Assembly: GCA_944989445.1 (NCBI GenBank)
Contig: CALYLW010000040.1
Coordinates: forward strand, 1,736,818-1,800,817
Direction: 5' to 3'
Length of the DNA: 64,000 bases
Source: Ampullaceana balthica
Lineage: Eukaryota > Mollusca > Gastropoda > Lymnaeidae
The notes under the pieces were generated by a model, which did no database searches, was not told the origin of the DNA, and saw only the letters and a list, made by a program, of their open reading frames with translations. A program made the translations under genes and the position numbers. Shown here one piece after another: positions 28,626-40,700 of this stretch (within the stretch, counting starts at the first letter, position 1; each line of letters opens with the position of its first letter).

Positions 28626-29504
28626 ACCTTTGATATAGGACAGGGGAGTGGATCAGTGGAGTGTTACTTAAATTTACTTGTAATTGTGAACTTATATCGC
28701 TATGTATGAGATAATGAGTATGACACATTGACACTATTGTTTTTATTTATGATACATGATACTTCAAGTTTTGCTGAAGTCTTTATTAACGCAACAATAT
28801 CCCGTTTATCCACAAATTTATTTGGTATTATTTAGTAAATAATAAACTGCAAATTAGTAGTGTTCCTGTCTTTTGCATTTTTTATATTCACGTTGTATGA
28901 CTGTCACTGTCAGACTACGTAATTATTTTCATAAATAAAATAAGAGAAATTCAATTTTTGTCCCCTTCTAACAAACGAAAAAATCCAAAGCTGAAACTTG
29001 TGAATTTATCAAGGGCGCCAAAAATAAATTAGCCAAGGGCGCTTAAAACCTAGTTACGCCTCTGATTAAAATACCGCCTTAATGTGTTACACAGTGCTTT
29101 GGTTCACATGCGCCGCGCCCGAAAAACAACAGCAATATGTAAACGCAAAAGAAAAACTAAACGGATTACTTAGGACTTAGGAGGTTTTGTTGTTTGTGGG
29201 TGAAGGTGATGTAATAGTTAACGATTTAGGAATTACGTATAGAGTTGGGAGATGGTCTACCACCGGTAGTATACGACTAAAAATATAAAATATGTTTTGA
29301 GTAGCACCTTGAGAGCAGTAGCCTGACTAACATAGCCTTTTCATTATATATTTTTAAAAAAAACGTTCAATAAGTCTGACCACCCTGTATGCAAAGTATA
29401 GGTGTGTCAACTGTGTGTCAGTTAGTGGGTGTGAGAGAAAGTGTATGTGTTTGTTATTTTGTATTTCCAAAATACTTGTTTCAGATATTTTTTAAAAGAA
29501 TTTA

Positions 29505-29640
29505 GACCAGTGGTTCCCAAAGTGGTCCCTACAGACCCCCAGGGGTCCCTTGAACCGTTCAGGGGGTCCGTGGAAAATTTAAATTGATTTGGGGGTTCTT
29601 GAAAAACGTCAGGGGGTCCGGGCAAGGTTTAACATAAAGT
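29505..29640. mobile_element. One end of a hAT MITE
   Basis: The left end CAGTGGTTCCCAAAGTGG is followed by three diverged copies of CAGGGGGTCC. The matching inverted right end is not seen, so this is a solo end. Confidence 0.65.
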
Positions 29641-29829
29641 ATTAAAATTGAGATCAATTTATTATTATGAAAATTTAAATGAATAACAATAAAATAAATA
29701 GTATCTGAATGGTTTTTCTAATAATTTAATGCAGATCTTATGTGTTATCAGTCAGAGAATACAAGGTTGATTTACCAAGAAATAAAGTATAACTAGTGTA
29801 ATTCCTATAGCTATAACCAATCAAAATAG

Positions 29830-30112
29830 TTGGTTTTTACCACGTTTTTATTAACTCGCTTTCGTTGGTGTGGCATTGTTGGTTTGTCCAAGATTTTTTC
29901 AAATCTGCCAACGTAAAATTGAGCCACTTCTGATGGTCCTAGAGATCTGAAAATTTTACCACAGATAGATCTTGGATGACAATGCATTGTATCAAAATGT
30001 CAGATCGATCGAATGTACCATTATTAAAATATTGAACTTTTTAGTTTATCTATAGTCTATATATAAGCATCTGTACCGTCGGCTTTTGTTGACATCCGTG
30101 AGTTCCCCCCGT
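29830..30112 (+). mobile_element. Repeat family C, copy C1 (degenerate)
   Basis: Shares with 48744-49109 a core of CACTTCTGATGGTCCTAGAG, GATGACAATGCATTGTATCA and AGATCGATCGAATGTACC. No clear ends. Confidence 0.7.
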
Positions 30113-30125
30113 GAACACATCACAA

Positions 30126-30505
30126 TGTTTTTAAAACGTTGGGCGGGCGCTTGTGAGGTGTTTGGTAAAATAAATAGAGGTAAAAAAATATTGTTAAAAA
30201 CCAAGTTTTTATTAGTGGACTAAAAAGAATAAAATAAATAAAGGTAAAAAAATTATTTTTAAAAACCACGTTTTTACAAGCGGACTAAAAAGAAGAAAAC
30301 AATTTAAAACTTGTAAGTTCAAGTACTTCGATTTAATATGACTAAAAACCTGGGGCGGGTGTTTAGTATAAAAATTAAAGATTTCTAATTTAGAAGGCAA
30401 AAGAGAGATCTATAAGTGAGAGAATGAGTGAACCGCATATGTTAAACCTCATAAGCGCCCGCCCCACGTTAACGATTAAATTTAAATTAATCGATAACAA
30501 CCCTA
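30126..30505. mobile_element. End fragment of hAT family AGGGCTG (copy 3), interrupted
   Basis: GTTTTTAAAACGTT before 30140 joined to AACGATTAAATTTAAATTAA after 30470 reproduces the subterminal region of the copies at 7913 and 23204. It ends AACAACCCTA at 30505. The interruption is the element at 30141-30465. Confidence 0.75.
30141..30465. mobile_element. MITE with GGGCGGGCGC ends, 325 bp
   Basis: Inverted ends GGGCGGGCGCTTGTGAGGT and ACCTCATAAGCGCCCGCCCC. A 5-bp target duplication ACGTT lies at 30136-30140 and 30466-30470. It contains two diverged copies of an approximately 75-bp unit (AAATAAA-GGTAAAAAAAT...GGACTAAAAAGAA). No coding capacity and superfamily unassigned. Confidence 0.8.
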
Positions 30506-31090
30506 TTATTTTTATTTTTATTAATTTTTTTTATTTTTTTTTATCATTTTTGTTGGTTATATTCCTCTTATTGTTTTTTTAAACCAACATGTAGGCCTAT
30601 GATCTCTTGGCACTTAAGTCTTATGAAGAAAGGTGTGTTACCATGAGACAACTCTAATTTCGGGTCTCAAACGATCATTCGTAATTTTTTTTTCAAATAT
30701 GGGTTGTTTTTTTAATTGGTTTTTTAAATTTTTTTATTTGTTTGTGTTTTTTTTAAAATAAGAAAACAAATTCCCTAACCACTATCCTCTCTTCGCGGTT
30801 GTCAAAAATAACGTTCTATTTAAAAATATATTTCCTAAACCTGACATTTATCATTATCTTCATGCGAGAAACAAAATCTAGGCGATTTGCTGGTTAACAG
30901 TCGGCTGGAAGTCGAACTTTATCACGTTGGGAGTAAGTCGTGTTCTTGAAGTAAGTGTAGGCCTTGCCTTTATGTTGTAGAAGATGCACATATTGGCTCT
31001 TCTTTAACCTCAAACAGGTTTTACGTTAGCTATCAATCAAACTATGATAAATGACATTGTTTGCCGAAGTGTTGGGAAACTTCCGTTTTT
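30506..31090. other. Unassigned, T-rich
   Basis: T-rich low-complexity sequence to 30760, then ordinary AT-rich DNA. Nothing supportable. Confidence 0.35.
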
Positions 31091-31600
31091 AAATCCTTTA
31101 TATTAACTCGTGGTGTCTGCGGCCGACCGACCGACCTTGCTTGCTTGCTTGCTTGCTTGCTTGTCGCCAAAACTTTTGATCGATTTTTAACCCACTTGCT
31201 CGCAAGATAGCGAGCTGAAATTTTGCAGGCAGTTTCGTACCGATGATAAAAACAATGTATCAAATTTTCAGATCGATCGCATGTACCGTAATTAAATTAT
31301 TGATTTTTTAGATTATTTTTTTTATTCCTATGTATCATGCTATTTTTTGAGATAGAGCGTCGCGGTGCGTATTATATTGAACAACCTTTCTGTCGCGCAA
31401 TAAGGTGCGTATTTTATTGACAGCTCTTTTTATAAACATATTCCTGATCGGTGCGTATTATATTAAACATGTTTTACGACACAACTTCAATTTTGTATTT
31501 CTGGATGGTCTGGCGCTGCGTATTATAATGAACATTCTTTTAGTTACTTCTCGTACATAAAGGATTTATAGTCAAAAACTTGGTTTTTTACGGGTTTTTC
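31091..31600 (+). mobile_element. Repeat family A, copy A2
   Basis: Starts AAATCCTTTATATTAACTCG and ends AAAACTTGGTTTTTTACGGG. It holds a GACC/TTGC tetranucleotide run (31130-31163), a core AGATCGATCGCATGTACCGT, and four spaced GTGCGTATTATATT-type motifs (31365, 31404, 31451 and a CTGCGTATTATAAT variant near 31515). Confidence 0.88.
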
Positions 31601-32400
31601 TTATTTAAAGAGCGTATTTCTAAATTCCTTGAAGACTGCAATAGTTTTATTTTAATCTGGAACCCTTTTTTATTTTTCTATTTCCTGTAATTTTTTTCTT
31701 CTTGTTTTGAATTTTACCGTTAAAGAAAGCAGCCAATTCGCCTTGTATGGTCACGCCCTTTCGTTTTCACGCCTTTAAACTTCTCTGCTGTTTATTTTTT
31801 CCACACGACTTGAATGCAGTCCTCCATTTATTATATTAGTTCTAGCCTTTCATTCACCAACCAGTCTGCTTGTTTGGGCGGGGCGGGGGGGGGGCATTTT
31901 ATTTCGGTTACCTCGCTTCTCATCAGTTTTTTTTTAAAGAGGACATTGCTTTTTGCCAGACAACAACTAGCACTGGCTCTTATACAGTCAAACATCAGAA
32001 ATTTCGGCTATATAGACAACAACAAGAATTCTATTATCGCTTTTCAAAGGATAAATATTCATAATTCATTCTTCATGTTGTTTTTAAATAATGCAATTGA
32101 AACTGTGTCAAGTGGAAGACCTTATTTACTCTTACCTTTTACCTGGCCAGGTATTTCGAAAGAAACCTCTACGAACTAAGCCTTTAAAAAAAATTTTAAA
32201 ATAATTTTTAAAAACCCACCCTATGTAGTGGTGGGTTAAAAAAAACAGGTTGTCAAGAGTCAAGCTATGATACGTGCACTCAATGGAGTGGAAATAGTTC
32301 CTTCCTTTTCCCTATCAATCCCATGAGACATTCGCACTGTTTTACCACCTGCTCATGTGAGTTTTAAGGGCAAGGCTATAACGTAGCCTGTACTCCCCAA
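31601..32400. other. Unassigned
   Basis: Contains a G-run (31879-31892) and T-rich stretches. Short open frames near 31814-32179 have no recognisable product. Confidence 0.35.
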
Positions 32401-35400
32401 ACTCATCGTAATGGACCTACAGCTTTACATCTAAATGGACATACAGCTTTACATCTAAATGGACATACATCTTTACATCTAAATGGACATACATCTTTAC
32501 ATCTAAATGGACCTACAGCTTTACATCTAAATGGACATACAGCTATACATCTAAATGGACCTACATCTTTACATCTAAATGGACCTACATCTTTACATCT
32601 AAATGGACCTACATCTTTACATCTAAATGGACCTACATCTTTACATCTAAATGGACCTACAGCATTACATCTAAATGGACCTACAGCTTTAAATCTAAAT
32701 GGACCTACATCTTTACATCTAAATGGACATACAGCTTTACATCTAAATGGACATACAGCTTTACATCTAAATGGACATACAGGTTTACATCTAAATGGAA
32801 CAACAGCTTTACATCTAAATGGACCTACAGCTTTACATCTAAATGGACCTACAGCTTTACATCTAAATGGACATACGGCTTTACATCTAAATGGACCTAA
32901 GGCTTTACATCTAAATGGACCTACAGCTTTACATCTAAATGGACATACAGCTTTACATCTAAATGGACATACAGCTTTACATCTAAATGGACATACAGCT
33001 TTACATCTAAATTGACCTACAGCGTTAAATCTAAATGGACCTAAAGATTTACATCTAAATGGACATACAGCTTTACATCTAAATGGACATACAGCTTTAC
33101 ATCTAAATGGACATACAGCTTTACATCTAAATGGACATACAGCTTTACATCTAAATGGACATACAGCTTTACATTTAAATGGACATACATCTATACATCT
33201 AAATGGACATACGGCTTTACATATAAATGGACATACATCTTTACATCTAAATGGACATACATCTTTACATCTAAATGGACCTACAGCTTTACATCTAAAT
33301 GGACATACAGCTTTACATCTAAATGGACATACGGCTTTACATCTAAATGGACCTACGGCTTTACATCTAAATGGACCTACGGCTTTACATCTAAATGGAC
33401 CTCCAGCTTTACATCTAAATGGACATACAGCTTTACAACTAAATGGACATACAGCTTTACATCTAAATGGACAAACAGCTTTACATCTAAATGGACATAC
33501 AGCTTTACATCTAAATGGACATACAGTTTTACATCTAAATGGACATACAGCTTTACATCTAAATGGACATACAGCTTTACATCTAAATGGACATACAGCT
33601 TTACATCTAAATGGACATACATCTTTACATCTAAATGGACATACAGCTTTACATCTAAATGGACATACAGCTTTACATCTGAATGGACATACAGCTTTAC
33701 ATCTAAATGGACCTACAGCTTTACATCTAAATGGACCTTAAGATTTACATCTAAATGGACATACAGCTTTACATCTAAATGGACATACAGCTTTACATCT
33801 AAATGGACATACAGCTTTACATCTAAATGGACATACAGCTTTACATCTAAATGGACATACAGCTTTACATCTAAATGGACATACAGCTTTACATCTAAAT
33901 GGATCTACAGCTTTACATCTAAATGGACATACAGTTTTACATGTAAATGGACCTACAGCTTTACATCTAAATGAACATACAGCTTTACATCTAAATGGAC
34001 ATACAGCTTTACATCTAAATGGACATACAGCTTTACATCTAAATGGACCTACAGCTTTGCAACTAAATGGACCTACAGCTTTACATATAAATGGACCTAC
34101 AGCTTTACATCTAAATGGACATACAGCTTTACAACTAAATGGACATACAGCTTTACATCTAAATGGACATACAGCTTTACATCTAAATGGACATACAGCT
34201 TTACATCTAAATGGACCTACAGCTTTACATCTAAAAGGACATACAGCTTTACATCTAAATGGACATACAGCTTTACATCTAAATGGATATACAGCTTTAC
34301 ATCTAAATGTATCTACAGCTTTACATCTAAATGGACATACATCTTTACATCTAAATGGACCTACAGCTTTACATCTAAATGGACATACAGCTTTACATCT
34401 AAATGGACATACAGCTTTTCATCTAAATGGACCTACAGCTTTACATCTAAATGGACATACAGCTTTACATCTAAATGGACATACATCTTTACATTTAAAT
34501 GGACATACAGCTTTACATCTAAATGGACATACAGCTTTACATCTAAATGGACATACAGCTTTACATCTAATTGGACATACAACTTTACATCTAAGTGGAC
34601 CTACAGCTTTACATCTAAATGGACCTACAGCTTTACATCTAAATGGACCTACAGCTTTACATCTATATGGACCTACAGCTTTACATCTAAATGGACATAC
34701 AGCTATACATCTAAATGGACCTACATCTTTACATCTAAATGGACCTACATCTTTACATCTAAATGGACATACATCTTTACATCTAAATGGACCTACAGCA
34801 TTACATCTAAATGGACCTACAGCTTTACATCTAAATGGACCTACATCTTTACATCTAAATGGACATACAGCTTTACATCTAAATGGACATACAGCTTTAC
34901 ATCTAAAGGGACATACACCTTTACATCTAAATGGACATACAGCTTTACATCTAAATGGACATACAGCTTTACATCTAAATGGACATACAACTTTCCATCT
35001 AAATGGACATACAGCTTTACATCTAAATGGACCTACAGCTTTACATCTAAATGGACCTACAGCTTTACATCTAAATGGACCTAAAGCTTTACATCTAAAT
35101 GGACCTACAGCTTTACATCTAAATGGACATACAGCTTTACATCTAAATGGACCTACAGCTTTACATCTAAATGGAAATACAGCTTTACAACTAAATGGAC
35201 ATACAGCTTTACATCTAAATGGACCTACAGCTTTACAACTAAAATGGACCTACAGCTTTACATCTAAATGGACATACAGCTTTACGTCTAAATGGACATA
35301 CAGCTTTACAACTAAATGGACATACAGCTTTACATATAAATGGACATACAGCTTTACATCTAAATGGACATACAGCTTTACATCTAAATGGACATACAGC

Positions 35401-35815
35401 TTTACGTCTAAATGGACATACAGCTTTACAACTAAATGGACATACAGCTTTACATATAAATGGACATACAGCTTTACATCTAAATGGACATACAGCTTTA
35501 CATCTAAATGGACATACAGCTTTACATCTAAGTGGACCTACAGCTTTACATCTAAGTGGACCTACATCTTTACATCTAAATGGACATACAGCTTTACATA
35601 TAAATGGACATACAGCTTTACAACTAAATGGACATACAGCTTTACATCTAAATGGACATACAGCTTTACATCTAAGTGGACCTACAGCTTTACATCTAAA
35701 TGGACCTACAGCTTTACATCTAAATGGACCTACAGCTTTACATCTAAATGGACATACATCTTTACATCTAAATGGACATACAGCTTTTCATCTAAATGGA
35801 CCTACAGCTTTAAAA
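32401..35815. repeat. 24-bp minisatellite, about 142 copies
   Basis: Uninterrupted tandem units of 24 bp beginning GGACATACAGCTTTACATCT. Main variants are GGACCTACA for GGACATACA and CATCTTTAC for CAGCTTTAC, scattered through the array. Because 24 is a multiple of three, long spurious frames stay open on both strands (592 codons from 34057 on the plus strand). An extra A near 35242 shifts the frame without closing it. Not treated as coding. Confidence 0.97.
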
Positions 35816-35982
35816 AATTAGTGAACCAAACCTGACACCCCCTTTCCTAAATATTTTTAATGGGGGGGGGGATAAATAATTTTATTGGTTTCATGCATAC
35901 AATTATGAATCAGTCTACCATAAATTTAACTGTTACTAAGCATAATATGGAACCTCTGGAGTTTAGGTTGAACATATATATA

Positions 35983-36960
35983 CTAGGGGCAAGTACCCGG
36001 CTTCTCCCGGGTTTAACAACAACAGCAACAACAACAAAAACAACAACAGCAACAAAACAACAAAAGCAAACAACAAAAACAAAACAACAACAACTACAAC
36101 AACAACAGCAACAACAACAAAGCAACAACAACAAAACAACAACTACAACAACAACAGCAACAACAACAGCAACAACGACAAAACCAACAACAGAAACAGC
36201 AACAGCAACAAAACAACAAAAACAAAACAACAACAAAAAACAACAAAATCAACAACAAAACAACAATAAAACAACTACAACAACAACAGCAACAACAACA
36301 AAGCAACAACAACAAAACAACAACTACAACAGCAACAACAACAAAGCAACAACAACATGAAGGACATTGTCGGTGCAATGCAATGGATGTGAACAACAAC
36401 AACAACAGCAAAAACAACACAAAAGCAACAACAGCAGCAACAACAACAACAGCAACAACAACAGCAACAACAACAGCAACAACAACTGCAACAACAACAA
36501 AAACAAAACAACAACAAAAAAATCAACAACAAAACAACAACAAAACAACAACTACAACAACAACAGCAACAACAACACAGCAACAACAACAAAACAACAA
36601 CTACAACAACAAAAGCAACAACAAAAGCAACAACAACAAAGCAACAACAAAAAAATTATTTTATGGCGATAATCGCCTTCTTGTTAATCTCGACACCAAA
36701 ATGTTTATTATTTTGCGTCATTATTTTACGTCTTAATTTTCAATAATTTTTATTTTATATAGCTCATATAAGGAAAAACTACATTTTGGGCCCCCGGCCC
36801 CCAGTATCTTATATATATGGAACGAAACCTGTTTAATAACCTTTCCGGTATAATTTTGTGTACGTGTACCAAATTTCACGTTATTTGGTTGTCTGGATCT
36901 TCAGTTATTAGGGAACAGACAGACAACAAATGCGTCTTATATGTATAGAGATACACGACA
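35983..36960. repeat. CAA/CAG-rich simple repeat within a dispersed repeat
   Basis: Two CAA-dominated blocks with interspersed CAG (36010-36358 and 36390-36655) are framed by TACCCGGCTTCTCCCGGGT on the left. On the right is a segment reading ACCAAATTTCACGTTATTTG, GGAACAGACAGACAAC and TATATGTATAGAG. The flanks look like ends of a common invertebrate retroposed repeat; I cannot name it. All poly-Gln/Thr/Asn frames here are artefacts. Confidence 0.8.
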
Positions 36961-37132
36961 CAGGGAAAAAATTTTAACGTTTAACCTTGATCCATCAATT
37001 AGGCACTTCGGCCATTTCATTGAACTTTTGAAAGTCTGATAATAATGGGGTTGAGACTGCAATCAGGCTTATACTTATAGATTATTAAATGAATAGCATG
37101 CAAACAGGGTATGGGTTAGCCTGACAGAACGT

Positions 37133-37175
37133 AACAAAACAGCGAACGTTTCGGAAAAGAGCCTTCATCAACGAA
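37133..37175 (-). other. Hammerhead-like motif, Penelope-type terminal sequence (candidate)
   Basis: On the minus strand TTGATGA (37171-37165) is followed by AAGGCTCTTTTCC and then GAAAC (37152-37148). This order matches the CUGANGA...GAAA core of the hammerhead ribozymes found at ends of Penelope-like elements, with U for the first C. The remaining stems were not folded. Confidence 0.35.
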
Positions 37176-37230
37176 CAAAAAGGTACACACACAAAACGAA
37201 TATACAGAAATAAAAAATATATAAGAAAAA

Positions 37231-37710
37231 CCCGTAAAAAACCAAGTTTTTGACTATAAATCCTTTATGTACGAGAAGTAATTAAAAGAATGTTCATTAT
37301 AATACGCAGCGCCAGACCATCAAGAAATACAAAATTGCAGTTGTGTCGTAAAATATGTTTAATATAATGCGCACCGATCAGGAATATGTTTATAAAAAGA
37401 GCTGTCAATAAAATACGCACCTTATTGCGCGACAGAAAGGTTGTTCAATATAATACGCACCGCGACGCTCTATCTCAAAAAATAGCATGATACATAGGAA
37501 TAAATAAAATAATCTAAAAAATCAATAATTTAATTAAGGTACATGCGATCGATCTCAAATTTTAATACATTGTTTTTATCATCGGTACAAAACTGCCTGC
37601 AAAATTTCAGCTCGCTAGCTTACGAGGAAGTGGGTTAAAAATCGATCCAAAGTTTTGGCGATAAGCAAGCAAGGGCGGCCGCAGACACCACGAGTTAATA
37701 TAAAGGATTT
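37231..37710 (-). mobile_element. Repeat family A, copy A3
   Basis: Close relative of 31091-31600 in the opposite orientation. It runs from CCCGTAAAAAACCAAGTTTT to GAGTTAATATAAAGGATTT. It retains the four spaced GCGCACC/GCGTATT motifs and the core ACATGCGATCGATCT. Confidence 0.88.
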
Positions 37711-40700
37711 AATAAAGACTGAGCTGCGGTGAAATCCGATGAAATCCGAAGAGTCAATGATGTAATTTATTTTCCTTATTTAAAATGTTTTAATTTGGTA
37801 CTCTCCCTTTGTATTATTTGCACTTAATTTTGTAAAACATACAATCTTATTACACGTAATCTTACCCAAAATATCAATAACAACTAATTAATATATAAAC
37901 TACAATGTAATAAATAATAAGATATAAACTTTAAATATAAAAAATATAATATGACAACTTTTATAAACACATTTTTTCATCCCATTTCAAATTGAAATGT
38001 AAAAAAAAATTTTTAATAAAATTTTAATCTTTACTTTATATTAAAAATTAGTCAACCTTTGCAATGTTTAATTTAATGAAAAAATACTCAAATCTATGAT
38101 TTTATTTTAGAAGTGCATCAATAGTTTAAAACTGAAAATTAAACATTTTTAATAAGGTGAGAAAAATAATTTGACGGGAGGAAAGTAAATATATTTTAAA
38201 CACCAATTTTCAGTAATTCTATTAGCTGTTAACATTTTGATGAAGATTGAATTTAAATGTCCCCTGAAACTTACATGTGTAAGATTATATTTTAAGACAG
38301 CTATTGCTTTCAGTTTATGTATTTTACAGTTTTAATGGCGGACATTTTTACTTTAAATACTTCCAATGGATTAGTTTGTCTCGAAAAATGTAAGAATTTA
38401 TAGTTCTGTTTTTTGCTTTTGTTTCACAAATAAATTAAATATTTGTCTTTGTATTTTTTGTCAATGTTCTTAATATAGTAATCCAAGAAAAACATAGGTA
38501 GCCATCTACTTTAATAGAAACTGCCATTAATTAATAATTTACAGGATATTTTTTTATTTTTTGAAAATATCTTGCTCTCTCTCTATAGCAACAATGAGCT
38601 TTTTAGTGATTCAAAAGACAATACTAATATAAAAGTGAAGAAAAGCAAACCCTTGTTTGAAATTATTTTTTATTGTAATTTTTCTCAAATTCAAAATACA
38701 TCTCCACCGTTCCAAAGACAAATACAACATGAAAGAAAATCTAAACAAATCTAAATCCTACTTATATTTACATCTTGTATTTCTCTACACAAAAATATGG
38801 ATATACTGTTTCCAGATGGAACACATCTTTTTACACTGAAAGACTTGAAAAGGGGATAAGTTTTACCTTTGATTTAACAAGATTGGATAGTAAAAGGAGT
38901 AAAGAATTATTTCTTATCCTTGGATCTAATAAATAATATTTCCATTCTTGGAAAATAAGTGATTTGAAAAAAATCATAAAATGGCCTTGTCTATGTAATG
39001 GAAATCGGTGCATCTGATAGATAGATTATGAGGCGAAAAGGCTATTCTTTTTGAAATGTCAGAATTTCACATAATTTCTTGCTATGGACATTTAACATTT
39101 CATAGCCTTAACTTTTGTATTGTGTTAACAAGAACTGTTTAACTTTTTAACCAGTGGGTGAATAGCCTGTTGCTAAACTAGAATGTTAAGGTTATTTAAT
39201 CATCATAATTGTTATTGTACATGACAGGTGTCCTAATCAACAAAATTACTATGATACTATCTGATACCTTGTCTGAAAAAAATGTATATATTTAAATTCT
39301 GTTGTAAGATTTAGACTAAACATTTGATAAAACATTTTACTTTTTAAAAAACTTGCAGATGCATCAAGTTCAAACGTCCAAAATAAAATTGGGCTTAACA
39401 ATATTATGCATATAATTTAAAATAACATGAATATCATCATTACACATGAAATGTCTTAAGACTTAAAACGTCGTGTGCAATAGGCACTCCACTGAACTTT
39501 ACAATCTTTTTTTATAAATTTATTAAATCCTTTCAACAGCCCATAAACTCAATAACTGACAGCACCACAACATTCATCACTTAATCCTCACTTCCTGCAG
39601 TCGTGAAGCATGCCATGACATTGTCAGGTAAAAGTTATCTTCCCATAAATTAAAAACCATAACAATTGTTTTTTTTCTAGAATAAGCTTGGTACAAAAAG
39701 TTAAGAAAAACCTAAAACTCTTTCTACATATTTAAAGCCTATTAAACTCTAACTTGACAATCAAAAATGAAACACTTTCAATTTTCAAATAATTGTTTTA
39801 ATTTATTCCTAAAACTATTTTTTCTGAATGAGGGTTCACTAACTTTGTTAACTCTTACAAGTCAAATGTGAGTCTCATTATCTAAATTGAAAAAAAAAGA
39901 GAAAAATGTGAGTTTTATCAAATATATTCCAAGGTTCTGTTACCCCCAAGAAAAATGAATAGCTATCTATTTTGTGACTTAATATATAACAGTCAAAGAA
40001 GCGAATGAGAGGTTCAGTTTTTAAAAAATACGATGAACATCTTTTGTGTTCTTTAAAAAAATTATTTGGAGTTTATATATATATATTTTTTTAGAAGACA
40101 TGTATTGATGTAAATAGGTAATAAAAATTTTAATGAGGCTTTATGTTTATCTGAAAATTCCATAAAATGTAATTAAAAAAGGGTAGCTACCAGTGTAAAT
40201 GCTAAGAGCTTCATTGTTTAATGTATATCATTTTTAAGGATTGTGTGATGCAGGAAAGTTTTCGTCCATCTTATCAAACTTTGAATAATCTATCAAATTT
40301 GGGTTAGGGAAATTCTTTGAAATTTTCTGGTCAAAAAAATTAATTGGACATTAGCTTATTTAAATTTTTCCTATTACTATTACAAATGCCCTTTGAATTA
40401 TTAGAAATTACTACTTAAAAAATACCAATCCTGGTGAGCCTAAACATGTTGATCAAGTGGGGATTATGGTTTAGTGACATGAGGAGTTAGTTCATGATTT
40501 TATCATTTACAATAATAAAAGTAGTTGAAAACTTTCATATACATTTCTTGAATAAGCAACAACAGATAAATATTGTTCCTGAACTACAGAATGTGTTGGA
40601 TAACCAACTAGAAGTACTTGTTATTTTTAATAGATCATTCTATATAATAACTAAAATTAATTATTAGTAACTACTTTTAACTATTGAGATTGATTTAATT

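Larger units (their letters stand above)
27743..29064 (+). mobile_element. hAT transposon remnant, 1322 bp, with another element nested in it
   Basis: Ends CAGTGGCGTAACAACGGG and TAGTTACGCCTCTG, with a near-perfect 8-bp duplication ATTATAAT (27735-27742) and ATTAAAAT (29065-29072). AAGGGCGCC motifs lie near both ends. The 3' part of a transposase remains. A second inverted-repeat element interrupts it at about 27847-28275. Confidence 0.9.

Noticed and set aside
34057..35835. 592-codon plus-strand open frame
   Set aside because: It is the 24-bp minisatellite read in frame. Variation is mostly nonsynonymous, there is no splice or start context, and a frameshift inside changes the product without consequence.
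35860..36736. Gln/Asn/Thr-rich frames on both strands
   Set aside because: They are CAA/CAG simple repeats; every frame is open for trivial reasons.
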